Part shown: positions 24,060-31,135 of the stretch, one piece after another
How positions within the stretch are numbered: position 1 is the stretch's first letter
Layout: each line of letters begins with the position of its first letter
Origin: an uncultured Prevotella sp.
Lineage (GTDB): Bacteria; Bacteroidota; Bacteroidia; Bacteroidales; Bacteroidaceae
NCBI GenBank assembly: GCA_937916405.1
Contig: CALFUF010000089.1
Span: 1-32,261 of the forward strand
Direction of reading: 5' to 3'
Length of the DNA stretch: 32,261 nt
Made by a program: the position numbers and the translations under genes
The notes under the pieces: generated by a model
Seen by the model: only the letters and a program-made list of their open reading frames with translations
Told to the model about the DNA's origin: nothing
The model's database searches: none

Positions 24060-24923
24060 ATGAAAGAGATAGAACTGAAAAACGAGATGCTGACCATCAA
24101 GGTAGCAGAGAAAGGAGCGGAACTCCAGAGTATACAAGACGAAAGCGGTAGAGAGTATCTGTGGCAGGCTGACCCGAAGTTCTGGGGTCGTCACTCCCCC
24201 ATCCTCTTCCCTATTGTATGCAGCGTGAACGACGAGACGTATGTTGTGGACGGCAAGGAATACCACCTGCCCCGTCATGGCTTTGCCCGTGACTGTGACT
24301 TCACCCTGATCTCGCAGACACCAGAGAAAGTAACCTTCGCCCTCCATGAGTCGGAGGAGACTCTCAAGGTATATCCTTATCACTTCAACCTCGCCATCAC
24401 CTATCGGCTGGAGGGCAATAAGGTTCATGTCATCTGGCATGTGGAAAATACTGACACGCAGGAGATTCACTTCCAGATTGGCGGACACCCCGCCTTCAAC
24501 ATCCCTGGCGGCAAGACCGAGGGCATCATCAAACTCGATAACGAGGAGCCGCTGGACGGACTGAGAAGTTATGCTGACGGCTCACATGACATGGTGGATG
24601 TCCCTGTGGAGGCTGATATGGGTATCATCGAGTTCAACAACAATTTCTGGCGTAACGACAGCGTGAAGATCCATAAGAGCCAGACCCGTCGTGCGATGCT
24701 GATGGATACCAATGGCGAGCCTGCCGTGACGGTCGACTATAAGACACCCGTCTGCGCTTTCTGGAGTCCATTCGACAAGCATGCCCCCTTCGTATGTATC
24801 GAGCCGTGGTTTGGTATCGGCGACCCAAGAGGGTGGCAAGGCGAGTTCAAGGACAAGCCGTTGATGAACCACCTGCAGCCAGGTGCCTCGTTCATGAGTA
24901 AGTATACGATTACGATAGGATAA
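24060..24923 (+). CDS. Aldose 1-epimerase family protein (LacX-like)
   Basis: This is a 287-residue galactose-mutarotase-fold protein. GREYLWQADPKFWGRHSPILFPIVCSV is the N-terminal motif of the LacX/YeaD-like branch. LPRHGFARDCDF carries one conserved His, and FQIGGHPAFNIP the second, active-site His. A Glu lies in the C-terminal CIEPWFGIGD. The likely role is interconverting anomers of a sugar or sugar phosphate in the cytoplasm, since no signal peptide is present. The frame extends upstream to a TTG at 24018, before the promoter, so ATG 24060 is used. It ends just before a bidirectional terminator. Confidence 0.9.
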   Translation: MKEIELKNEMLTIKVAEKGAELQSIQDESGREYLWQADPKFWGRHSPILFPIVCSVNDETYVVDGKEYHLPRHGFARDCDFTLISQTPEKVTFALHESEETLKVYPYHFNLAITYRLEGNKVHVIWHVENTDTQEIHFQIGGHPAFNIPGGKTEGIIKLDNEEPLDGLRSYADGSHDMVDVPVEADMGIIEFNNNFWRNDSVKIHKSQTRRAMLMDTNGEPAVTVDYKTPVCAFWSPFDKHAPFVCIEPWFGIGDPRGWQGEFKDKPLMNHLQPGASFMSKYTITIG

Positions 24924-24926
24924 AAG

Positions 24927-24959
24927 AATATCGCGAGACTCAAAAAGCCTCGCGATATT
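24927..24959. terminator. Bidirectional terminator shared with the rsgA 3' end
   Basis: AATATCGCGAG (24927-24937) and CTCGCGATATT (24949-24959) are perfect 11-base arms around an 11-base loop, flanked by A-rich and T-rich sides. It ends the epimerase-like gene from the left and rsgA from the right. The right arm lies inside the last codons of rsgA. Confidence 0.75.
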
Positions 24960-25887
24960 TGTTCTCGTCCTTATCCTCCAACATGGAGAGATACGACTGA
25001 TAACGGCTCTGTGCGATATAATGGTCCTCCACAGCCTTGAGTACCGCACAACCTGGCTCATGGGTATGGCTGCAATCGGAGAAGCGGCACTGTTTGGAGA
25101 ACTCAAAGATCTCCTTGAAATAACTCGTCAGTTCCTCGCGCTCCATGTCAAAAGTGCCAAAGCCCTTGATGCCCGGGGTGTCGATAAGCCAAGAAGAGGC
25201 GGTTAGCGGAATCATCTCCGAGAAGGTGGTGGTATGCATCCCCGTATGGTGGGCATCACTAATCTCTGCCGTCCGCAGGTTGGCATGGGGTAATATACAG
25301 TTTATCAAGGTCGACTTCCCCACACCACTATTGCCGCTCAACAGGGAAATCTTCCCTGCCAGTCGCTCTTTCAGCGCGTCAACACCCCTTCCGTCAAGTG
25401 CGGAGATGGCATGACACTCATAGCCTATCGACTCATAGAGGTTCATCATCATCTCCTGATAATGGCGCTCCTCTTCATCGAGCAAGTCGGTCTTGTTGAA
25501 GACGAGGATGACGGGAACACGATAAGCCTCTGCGGAGGCAAGGAAGCGGTCGATAAACGTCGTCGATGTCTCGGGTTTGACCACCGTTACCACCAAGAGC
25601 GCCTGATCGACATTCGCCGCTATGATATGACTCTGTTTCGACAGGTTGATGCTCTTGCGGATGATGTAGTTACGACGGTCCTCTATCTCGGTGATAAAAC
25701 AGACCCCCTCCTGACCTCCCCCTGCCGAGGGGGAGGAAAGTTCTACCCGGTCGCCCACCGCCACTGGGTTCGTGCTCCGAATGCCACGCAACCGGAAATT
25801 ACCCTTTATCTTACAATCGACAGTTGACCCATCGTCCGTCAGGACGGTGTACCAACTGCCAGTATTCTTAATGACGAGTCCTTTCAC
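24940..25887 (-). CDS. rsgA: Ribosome small-subunit GTPase RsgA
   Basis: This is a 315-residue circularly permuted GTPase that checks late 30S assembly. Order: OB fold at about 1-85, then G4 NKTD (131-134), G5-like SALDG, P-loop GNSGVGKST (185-193), switch region TTTF, and DTPG (236-239). The zinc finger has C267, C272, H274 and C280. Between OB strands, residues 51-58 read SSPSAGGG, encoded by a GC-rich palindrome (25715-25736), an insertion I do not expect in relatives. The last codons form half of the terminator stem. The start lies 3 bases after the frr stop, so frr and rsgA are one operon. Confidence 0.94.
   Translation of the reverse strand: MKGLVIKNTGSWYTVLTDDGSTVDCKIKGNFRLRGIRSTNPVAVGDRVELSSPSAGGGQEGVCFITEIEDRRNYIIRKSINLSKQSHIIAANVDQALLVVTVVKPETSTTFIDRFLASAEAYRVPVILVFNKTDLLDEEERHYQEMMMNLYESIGYECHAISALDGRGVDALKERLAGKISLLSGNSGVGKSTLINCILPHANLRTAEISDAHHTGMHTTTFSEMIPLTASSWLIDTPGIKGFGTFDMEREELTSYFKEIFEFSKQCRFSDCSHTHEPGCAVLKAVEDHYIAQSRYQSYLSMLEDKDENKYREAF
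25715..25736. repeat. GC-rich palindrome inside rsgA
   Basis: CCTCCCCC (25715-25722) and GGGGGAGG (25729-25736) are perfect 8-base arms around TGCCGA. Palindromes of this CCTCCCC/GGGGAGG kind look like small dispersed intergenic repeats. Here it sits in frame in a coding region. Confidence 0.6.
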
Positions 25888-25890
25888 AGG

Positions 25891-26451
25891 TTACACCGTC
25901 ATGATCTCTTTGTTCTTCGCCTCCATCAACTCATCAAGTTTCTTGATGAACTTGTCATGAATCTTCTGCAACTCGAGTTCGGCATCCTTCTCGTTGTCCT
26001 CAGAAAGACCGTCCTTGATAGCCTTCTTCAACTTGTCCTTGATGTCGCCACGTACGTTACGCACCTCCACCTTTGCCTTCTCCGCAATCTTGTTGCACTG
26101 CTTCACCAAGTCACGACGACGCTCCTCGGTAGGCTGAGGAATACCCAAGCGGATGATCTCACCGTTATTCTCTGGTGTGATACCCACATCAGAATCCATG
26201 ATCGCCTTCTCGATGTCACGAATCTGCTTCTTGTCCCAAGGCTTGATGGCGATGGTACGGGCATCGGGAGTTGAGATGTTGGCAACTTGGTTCAAAGGCA
26301 CCTTCGAACCGTAAGACTCTACACGAACACCATCGAGGATGGCTACGTTGGCACGACCAGCACGAACACGGCTCAGTTCTTCTTCCAAGAACATCGCTGC
26401 CATCTCCATACGCTCTTCAGCCGAGGCTAATGTTTGTTTTACGTCTATCAT
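25891..26451 (-). CDS. frr: Ribosome recycling factor
   Basis: This is a 186-residue protein of standard length that splits the post-termination ribosome together with EF-G. Conserved stretches are LSRVRAGRANVAILDGVRVESYGS, PLNQVANISTPDARTIAIKPWDK, EKAIMDSDVG, GEIIRLGIPQPTEERRRDLVK and the C-terminal long helix (DAELELQKIHDKFIKKLDELMEAKNKEIM). The frame extends to 26508, upstream of the -7 box, so ATG 26451 is the start. It is the first gene of a two-gene operon with rsgA, both acting on ribosomes. Confidence 0.96.
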   Translation of the reverse strand: MIDVKQTLASAEERMEMAAMFLEEELSRVRAGRANVAILDGVRVESYGSKVPLNQVANISTPDARTIAIKPWDKKQIRDIEKAIMDSDVGITPENNGEIIRLGIPQPTEERRRDLVKQCNKIAEKAKVEVRNVRGDIKDKLKKAIKDGLSEDNEKDAELELQKIHDKFIKKLDELMEAKNKEIMTV

Positions 26452-26478
26452 ATTTTTATAGATTGATTGTTCTTCCGA

Positions 26479-26509
26479 CAAAGATAGTATAAAATTTCGA
26501 ATAGACAAA
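26479..26509 (-). promoter_or_regulatory. Promoter of frr-rsgA
   Basis: On the minus strand there is TTTG at 26509-26506, a 19-base spacer, and TATCTTTG at 26486-26479. This is a textbook Bacteroidota -33/-7 pair with a 27-base leader. Confidence 0.7.
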
Positions 26510-26572
26510 GAGAATTCAAAAAAAATTGCATTCTATGATGTTTTGTCCCTTTAACACTTTTTACCCGTAAAA

Positions 26573-26605
26573 GTTGTTTTTTCTTCTCACTTATTCGTAC
26601 CTTTG
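26573..26605 (+). promoter_or_regulatory. Promoter of the DUF6621-recA operon, near-leaderless
   Basis: GTTG at 26573-26576, a 21-base spacer and TACCTTTG at 26598-26605 precede the ATG at 26612 by only 6 bases. The mRNA should start at or very near the A of the ATG. Confidence 0.6.
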
Positions 26606-26611
26606 TACCCT

Positions 26612-27226
26612 ATGACAGAGGAAGTACAGAATCAGGGGAAATGGAAGGAAAACGTGATACTTGTTGACGCAGACTATGTTGACAGTGTTGCGTTTAACCT
26701 GATTGTTAATTTTGAACGCATGTTAGGCAGACCTATTCCCCCTGCGGATATGTCGTTGTGGGTAGACTGTGTGGCACTTGACGGCGGGCTTACTCCTGGT
26801 AAGAACGAGACGCAGGTGGTGCTTATCCACTCGAAGGACAAGTCGCAGTTGGATAATATAGAGCCGTCTGACTTTGCCGACGAGTTGAAAGACAGGGCTT
26901 TCAAAGACCATGTCGGAGAGTTCCTCTTCGATGCCTATCCTATCGAAGAGGAGATTGTCGACTCTGACGACTTCTATGTAGACGCCCTCCATCTGATTAC
27001 CTCCCAGAAAGAGGTGAAACGGGTGATGGTCATTCCCAATGCGGAGAATGCGCCATTATATAATAAGGTACGCACGTTGCTCAACCGTCTGGAGGATGAC
27101 GAGAAGCATATCACCTTGTTTGCCATGCAGCCAATGCCTGGCGGTCGCTTCCAGCAGCAGATCCTGGGTTATTCCCTGATGGTGGCGATGGGCATCAGTG
27201 GGGATGAGATAAAAGAAAAATTATAA
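26612..27226 (+). CDS. DUF6621-like protein, Bacteroidales-conserved
   Basis: This is a 204-residue acidic cytosolic protein with no signal peptide or membrane segment. It begins MTEEVQNQGKWKENVILVDADYVDSVAFNLIVNFERMLGRPIP. LVDADYVDSVAF and, later, VMVIPNAENAPLYNKVRTLL suggest a PIN/NYN-like or Rossmann-like alternation of strands with acidic ends, but this is not certain. I recall it as a family restricted to Bacteroidales (DUF6621). It starts an apparent operon with the dehydrogenase-like gene (14 bases on) and recA. Function unknown. Confidence 0.7.
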   Translation: MTEEVQNQGKWKENVILVDADYVDSVAFNLIVNFERMLGRPIPPADMSLWVDCVALDGGLTPGKNETQVVLIHSKDKSQLDNIEPSDFADELKDRAFKDHVGEFLFDAYPIEEEIVDSDDFYVDALHLITSQKEVKRVMVIPNAENAPLYNKVRTLLNRLEDDEKHITLFAMQPMPGGRFQQQILGYSLMVAMGISGDEIKEKL

Positions 27227-27240
27227 AACGAAAGAATATT

Positions 27241-28479
27241 ATGGCAAGAGTATTGATGATCGGCGCTGGTGGCGTCGCTACCGTAGCAGCATTTAAGATT
27301 GCTCAGAATGCGGATGTGTTTACAGAGTTCATGATTGCCTCTCGTCGCAAGGCGAAATGTGACGCAATCGTGGAGGCTATTCATCAGAAAGGGTATACCC
27401 TGCCCATCCAGACAGCACAGGTGGATGCGGATGATGTGGAACAGTTGAAGACCTTGTTCAATAGTTACAAGCCGGAACTGGTCATCAACCTCGCCCTGCC
27501 GTATCAGGACTTGACCATCATGGAGGCTTGTCTTGCCTGTGGGTGCAGTTATCTCGACACGGCAAACTATGAGCCGAAGGATGAGGCGCATTTCGAGTAT
27601 TCATGGCAGTGGGCTTATCGTGAGAAGTTCGAGGAGGCGGGACTGACGGCGATTCTGGGTTGTGGCTTCGACCCAGGTGTGACGAGTATCTATACCGCCT
27701 ATGCGGCGAAGCACCATTTCGATGCAATAGAGTATCTGGACATCGTCGATTGTAACGCTGGCGACCACCATAAGGCTTTCGCCACTAATTTCAATCCGGA
27801 GATCAATATCCGTGAGATAACCCAGAAGGGACTCTACTGGGAGAACGGGAAATGGGTGGAGACGGAGCCGCTGGAGATCCACAAGGACCTGACCTATCCG
27901 AATATAGGACCACGTGACAGTTACTTGCTCCACCACGAGGAGATAGAGAGTCTTGTCATCAATTACCCGACCATCAAGCGGGCACGCTTCTGGATGACTT
28001 TCGGACAGCAGTATCTGAAGCACTTGGAGGTGATTCAGAACATCGGCATGAGTCGTATTGACGAGGTGGAGTATGAGGCTCCGCTTGCTGATGGAAGTGG
28101 TACGGCGAAGGTGAAGATAGTGCCGCTGCAGTTCCTCAAGGCAGTATTGCCTAACCCGCAGGATTTGGGTGAGAACTACGAGGGCGAGACCTCTATCGGT
28201 TGTCGCATCCGTGGCATCGGCAAGGATGGCAAGGAGCATACCTATTATGTCTATAACAACTGCTCGCATCGTGCCGCTTATGAGGAGACAGGGATGCAGG
28301 GTGTCAGTTATACAACCGGTGTTCCTGCAATGATCGGTGCCATGATGTTCTGCAAGGGGCTCTGGAAGAAACCTGGTGTGCATAATGTCGAGGAGTTCGA
28401 CCCCGATCCCTTCATGGAGCAACTCAACAAGCAGGGACTGCCCTGGCACGAGATCCACGATGGCGACCTCGAACTTTAA
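27241..28479 (+). CDS. Saccharopine-dehydrogenase family, carboxynorspermidine synthase-like
   Basis: This is a 412-residue NAD(P)-dependent enzyme. A Rossmann GxGGVA loop opens the protein (VLMIGAGGVATVAAFKIAQ). LVINLALPYQDLTIMEACLACGCSYLDTANYEP and AILGCGFDPGVTSIYTAYAAKHHF are strong LYS9/carboxynorspermidine-dehydrogenase motifs. The C-terminal GVSYTTGVPAMIGAMMFCKG is also conserved. The likely reaction is reductive condensation of aspartate semialdehyde with diaminopropane or putrescine, giving carboxynorspermidine or carboxyspermidine, the alternative spermidine pathway of Bacteroidota. The decarboxylase partner is not in this window. It is co-directional with recA (49 bases on). Confidence 0.88.
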   Translation: MARVLMIGAGGVATVAAFKIAQNADVFTEFMIASRRKAKCDAIVEAIHQKGYTLPIQTAQVDADDVEQLKTLFNSYKPELVINLALPYQDLTIMEACLACGCSYLDTANYEPKDEAHFEYSWQWAYREKFEEAGLTAILGCGFDPGVTSIYTAYAAKHHFDAIEYLDIVDCNAGDHHKAFATNFNPEINIREITQKGLYWENGKWVETEPLEIHKDLTYPNIGPRDSYLLHHEEIESLVINYPTIKRARFWMTFGQQYLKHLEVIQNIGMSRIDEVEYEAPLADGSGTAKVKIVPLQFLKAVLPNPQDLGENYEGETSIGCRIRGIGKDGKEHTYYVYNNCSHRAAYEETGMQGVSYTTGVPAMIGAMMFCKGLWKKPGVHNVEEFDPDPFMEQLNKQGLPWHEIHDGDLEL

Positions 28480-28528
28480 TTCGCAATCTCGTTATATCGT
28501 AATATCGAAAAAACTAAACATAACAACT

Positions 28529-29560
28529 ATGGCAAAAAAAGAATTGGAAGAGGGCGCAGCCATGAGCCCTCAGCAGGAGAAGATGAAAGCACTGCAAGCC
28601 GCCATGTCGAAGATAGAGAAAGACTTCGGTAAAGGCAGCATCATGCGAATGGGTGACGAGCAGACGGAGAATGTGGAGGTAATTCCCACAGGAAGTATCG
28701 GACTGAATGCCGCACTTGGAGTGGGAGGATATCCCAAAGGACGTATCATCGAGATCTATGGTCCCGAGTCATCTGGTAAGACGACACTTGCCATCCATGC
28801 CATCGCTGAGGCTCAGAAGGCAGGTGGCATCGCCGCGTTCATCGACGCGGAGCATGCCTTCGACCGTTTCTATGCCCAGAAACTGGGTGTGGATATCGAG
28901 AACCTGTATATCTCACAACCCGACAACGGAGAGCAGGCACTGGAGATTGCCGACCAGTTGATACGCTCCAGCGCTATTGATATCCTGGTCGTCGACTCTG
29001 TTGCCGCGCTGACTCCTAAGAAGGAGATAGAGGGTGATATGGGCGACTCGGCAGTCGGTCTGCATGCCCGCTTGATGAGTCAGGCACTGCGTAAACTGAC
29101 GGCGACGATCTCCAAGACGAACACCACCTGCATCTTCATCAACCAGTTGCGTGAGAAGATTGGTGTGATGTTCGGCAACCCAGAGACGACGACGGGTGGT
29201 AATGCCCTGAAGTTCTATGCCTCTGTACGTCTGGACATCCGTCGTGTGACCGCTATCAAGGATGGCGATCAGGTAATCGGCAACCAGGTGCGTGTCAAGG
29301 TGGTGAAGAACAAGGTGGCTCCTCCTTTCCGTAAGGCGGAGTTTGAGATCACCTTCGGTGAGGGCATCTCTAAGATTGGCGAGATTGTAGACCTCGGCGT
29401 GGAGCACGGCATCATCCAGAAGAGCGGTTCGTGGTTCTCTTACGAGGGTGCCAAACTGGCTCAGGGTCGTGACGGTACGAAGCAGTTGCTGAAGGATAAT
29501 CCCGAACTGTGCGAGGAACTGGAGGCTAAGATCATGCAGGCTATTGCCGATAAGGCATAA
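28529..29560 (+). CDS. recA: Recombinase RecA
   Basis: This is a 343-residue recombinase. Walker A GPESSGKT lies at 78-85 and Walker B at ILVVDSVAAL. L1 (EGDMGDSAVGLHARLMSQALRKL) and L2 (FGNPETTTGGNALKFYASVRLDIRR) bind DNA. KNKVAPPFRKAEFEI and a short C-terminus complete the family. The frame runs upstream to 28376 within the dehydrogenase gene, but ATG 28529 gives the normal MAKKELEEG start. No LexA box was recognised upstream, and the gene may be read from the 26598 promoter. A bidirectional terminator follows. Confidence 0.97.
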   Translation: MAKKELEEGAAMSPQQEKMKALQAAMSKIEKDFGKGSIMRMGDEQTENVEVIPTGSIGLNAALGVGGYPKGRIIEIYGPESSGKTTLAIHAIAEAQKAGGIAAFIDAEHAFDRFYAQKLGVDIENLYISQPDNGEQALEIADQLIRSSAIDILVVDSVAALTPKKEIEGDMGDSAVGLHARLMSQALRKLTATISKTNTTCIFINQLREKIGVMFGNPETTTGGNALKFYASVRLDIRRVTAIKDGDQVIGNQVRVKVVKNKVAPPFRKAEFEITFGEGISKIGEIVDLGVEHGIIQKSGSWFSYEGAKLAQGRDGTKQLLKDNPELCEELEAKIMQAIADKA

Positions 29561-29575
29561 TAAGGAATAGCCGAT

Positions 29576-29609
29576 AAAAAAGCGGAGACTTTCAAATCTC
29601 CGCTTTTTT
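29576..29609. terminator. Bidirectional terminator between recA and the minus-strand gene
   Basis: AAAAAAGCGGAGA (29576-29588) and TCTCCGCTTTTTT (29597-29609) are perfect 13-base arms around an 8-base loop, with A and T tracts on both sides. It is a strong terminator in both directions. Confidence 0.9.
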
Positions 29610-29616
29610 GTTGCCT

Positions 29617-30957
29617 CTATTTACTGTTGGTATTTCTGCGTGGGGTTCGGATGCCTACTACCTTACCGCTCTTGCTGAACTGTACGATCAGCCAACTCTT
29701 GGTGCGCTTGTAAGTCCACTCGTAGCGTCCGTCGTTGATGTCTGCCTTACTGTCAGGCTCACCGACAGCCATCTCTACCTCTTCCTCTGTCATACCCATT
29801 CCGACACGTCCCTCGCGGATCATGGTACGGGTGGCGGCGTTGGTATTTCTTAACTTACCCTCGCCGAAGCCGAACAGATAACCGAAGTAGTCTTCCTGCT
29901 GTCCGTCGATATCACCCACGACACTCTCATTGACGAAGGTGACATCCTTAGCGTAGGTACGACCAGTCTCTGTCTCTGTCAGTGTCAAAGTGACATAATT
30001 GCTGTTGCGGACTGGTGCCATACCCTCTATACGGAATGCCATCAGCTTAGGTACTTTCACGACACGGTTGTCCTTACCACCACCCTTGGTAGTCATGCTG
30101 GTGGCATATTTCGTGTAGATGGTCTTACCCATATACTGCGCATAGTCGCTTGAAACCTGGGTCTCTCCAGACATCAGGTCGAAGGAGCCGTAGAACGTGA
30201 ACTTCAGGTTATCCACGATAAACTCGTCGTCACGCATGCCGCAGTTGGTCTTGCTGATGGCGACATTCTGGTAGAACTCATTGCCTTTCTTGTCGGCAAC
30301 GATGATCTTCACCGGGAAGGAGCGGGTGCCCACACCCACGGCGATGACCTTCACCTCCATGTTCTTCTCGACCTTCACCTCCTCGTAACTGTCGCTCTCA
30401 TAGTCGGTGTCTACACGGTAGTCGGTAGTACGCGTCACCAGCGATTGTCCCATCAGTTTCTCACGGGCGATGTCCACATCACCCAGATAGGCGAGGGTAG
30501 GAACGCCCGCCTTGCTGTAGCAATAGTCGTCAAACTCACCGTTGGGAAGTTCGAAATAGTATCTCTTGTTGTCTTCCTGACAGGTGAAGTTCATTCTGGC
30601 ACGACCGTTGGCACCTACTGTGTGGTTGTTGTATACCATTATCTTACGGCGCAGTCTGCCACTGGGCACCTCCTTGCCAGTACCAGCGTCACGGAAGGTG
30701 TTGACAACCAAATCGTATTTCTCAGGCAGTACCATAAACCTCATGCCGTCTTGCCAGTCACACAGACTGTAGAAAGGGAAGTTCTGGCTGACGAAGTCAG
30801 TGCCGGTAGTCTCTTCCTTCTTAGTAGACGACTCTTTGGCAGCCTTTGCCTCCGTCTTCTTCACTCCCTTTGTCTTGACGATGTAAGAGTCAGCATTCTG
30901 AGCCGTCGCAGTGGTTGCTGCAAGGACCAGACCTGCTATAATCATCAGTTTTTTCAT
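29617..30957 (-). CDS. Secreted protein with BamE/SmpA-like C-terminus
   Basis: This is a 446-residue protein with a signal peptide (MKKLMIIAGLVLAATTATAQ) and no lipobox. A Lys/Glu/Thr-rich linker (TEAKAAKESSTKKEE) leads to a beta-rich body whose family I do not recognise. The last ~70 residues (IREGRVGMGMTEEEVEMAVGEPDSKADINDGRYEWTYKRTKSWLIVQFSKSGKVVGIR) follow the BamE/SmpA pattern: GM(T)xxEVxxxxGxPxx, then a Y-W/Y-x-Y strand and a VxFxxxGxV strand. A role in the envelope is likely. It has its own promoter and shares a terminator with recA. Confidence 0.7.
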   Translation of the reverse strand: MKKLMIIAGLVLAATTATAQNADSYIVKTKGVKKTEAKAAKESSTKKEETTGTDFVSQNFPFYSLCDWQDGMRFMVLPEKYDLVVNTFRDAGTGKEVPSGRLRRKIMVYNNHTVGANGRARMNFTCQEDNKRYYFELPNGEFDDYCYSKAGVPTLAYLGDVDIAREKLMGQSLVTRTTDYRVDTDYESDSYEEVKVEKNMEVKVIAVGVGTRSFPVKIIVADKKGNEFYQNVAISKTNCGMRDDEFIVDNLKFTFYGSFDLMSGETQVSSDYAQYMGKTIYTKYATSMTTKGGGKDNRVVKVPKLMAFRIEGMAPVRNSNYVTLTLTETETGRTYAKDVTFVNESVVGDIDGQQEDYFGYLFGFGEGKLRNTNAATRTMIREGRVGMGMTEEEVEMAVGEPDSKADINDGRYEWTYKRTKSWLIVQFSKSGKVVGIRTPRRNTNSK

Positions 30958-30993
30958 AGATATATCAGTTCTTTGTTATTACGTAATACGTTG

Positions 30994-31001
30994 CAAAGAT
31001 A
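30994..31001 (-). promoter_or_regulatory. -7 element of the BamE-like gene promoter
   Basis: On the minus strand TATCTTTG lies 36 bases before the ATG at 30957. A 10-base palindrome, ATTACGTAAT (30978-30987), is in the leader. Confidence 0.5.
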
Positions 31002-31070
31002 GAAATAATTTTTGATACTTGTGCCAAAATGTCGTGACAATCAGTCATTTTTATTGAATTTTTTTATTTT

Positions 31071-31086
31071 TGGCATGTGCTTTGCT
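31071..31086 (+). promoter_or_regulatory. Sigma-54-type promoter before dnaK
   Basis: TGGCATGTGCTTTGCT matches the sigma-54 consensus TGGCAYRNNNNTTGCW at every position. The -24 GG (31072-31073) and -12 GC (31084-31085) are separated by exactly 10 bases. Transcription would start near 31097, about 40 bases before the dnaK ATG. An overlapping TATTTTTG at 31065-31072 could be a standard -7 box, so the promoter may be dual. TGCCAAAA at 31022-31029 is an inverted copy of TTTTGGCA at 31068-31075. Confidence 0.5.
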
Positions 31087-31135
31087 ATAAAATCAGTGAC
31101 ATTTCATGCATATTAATAAATAAAAAAATACGATT

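Noticed and set aside
28480..28528. LexA-type SOS box before recA
   Set aside because: No inverted repeat resembling a known LexA site was visible in this gap.
30978..30987. ATTACGTAAT palindrome in the leader of the BamE-like gene
   Set aside because: Ten AT-rich palindromic bases can occur by chance, and there is no second copy nearby.
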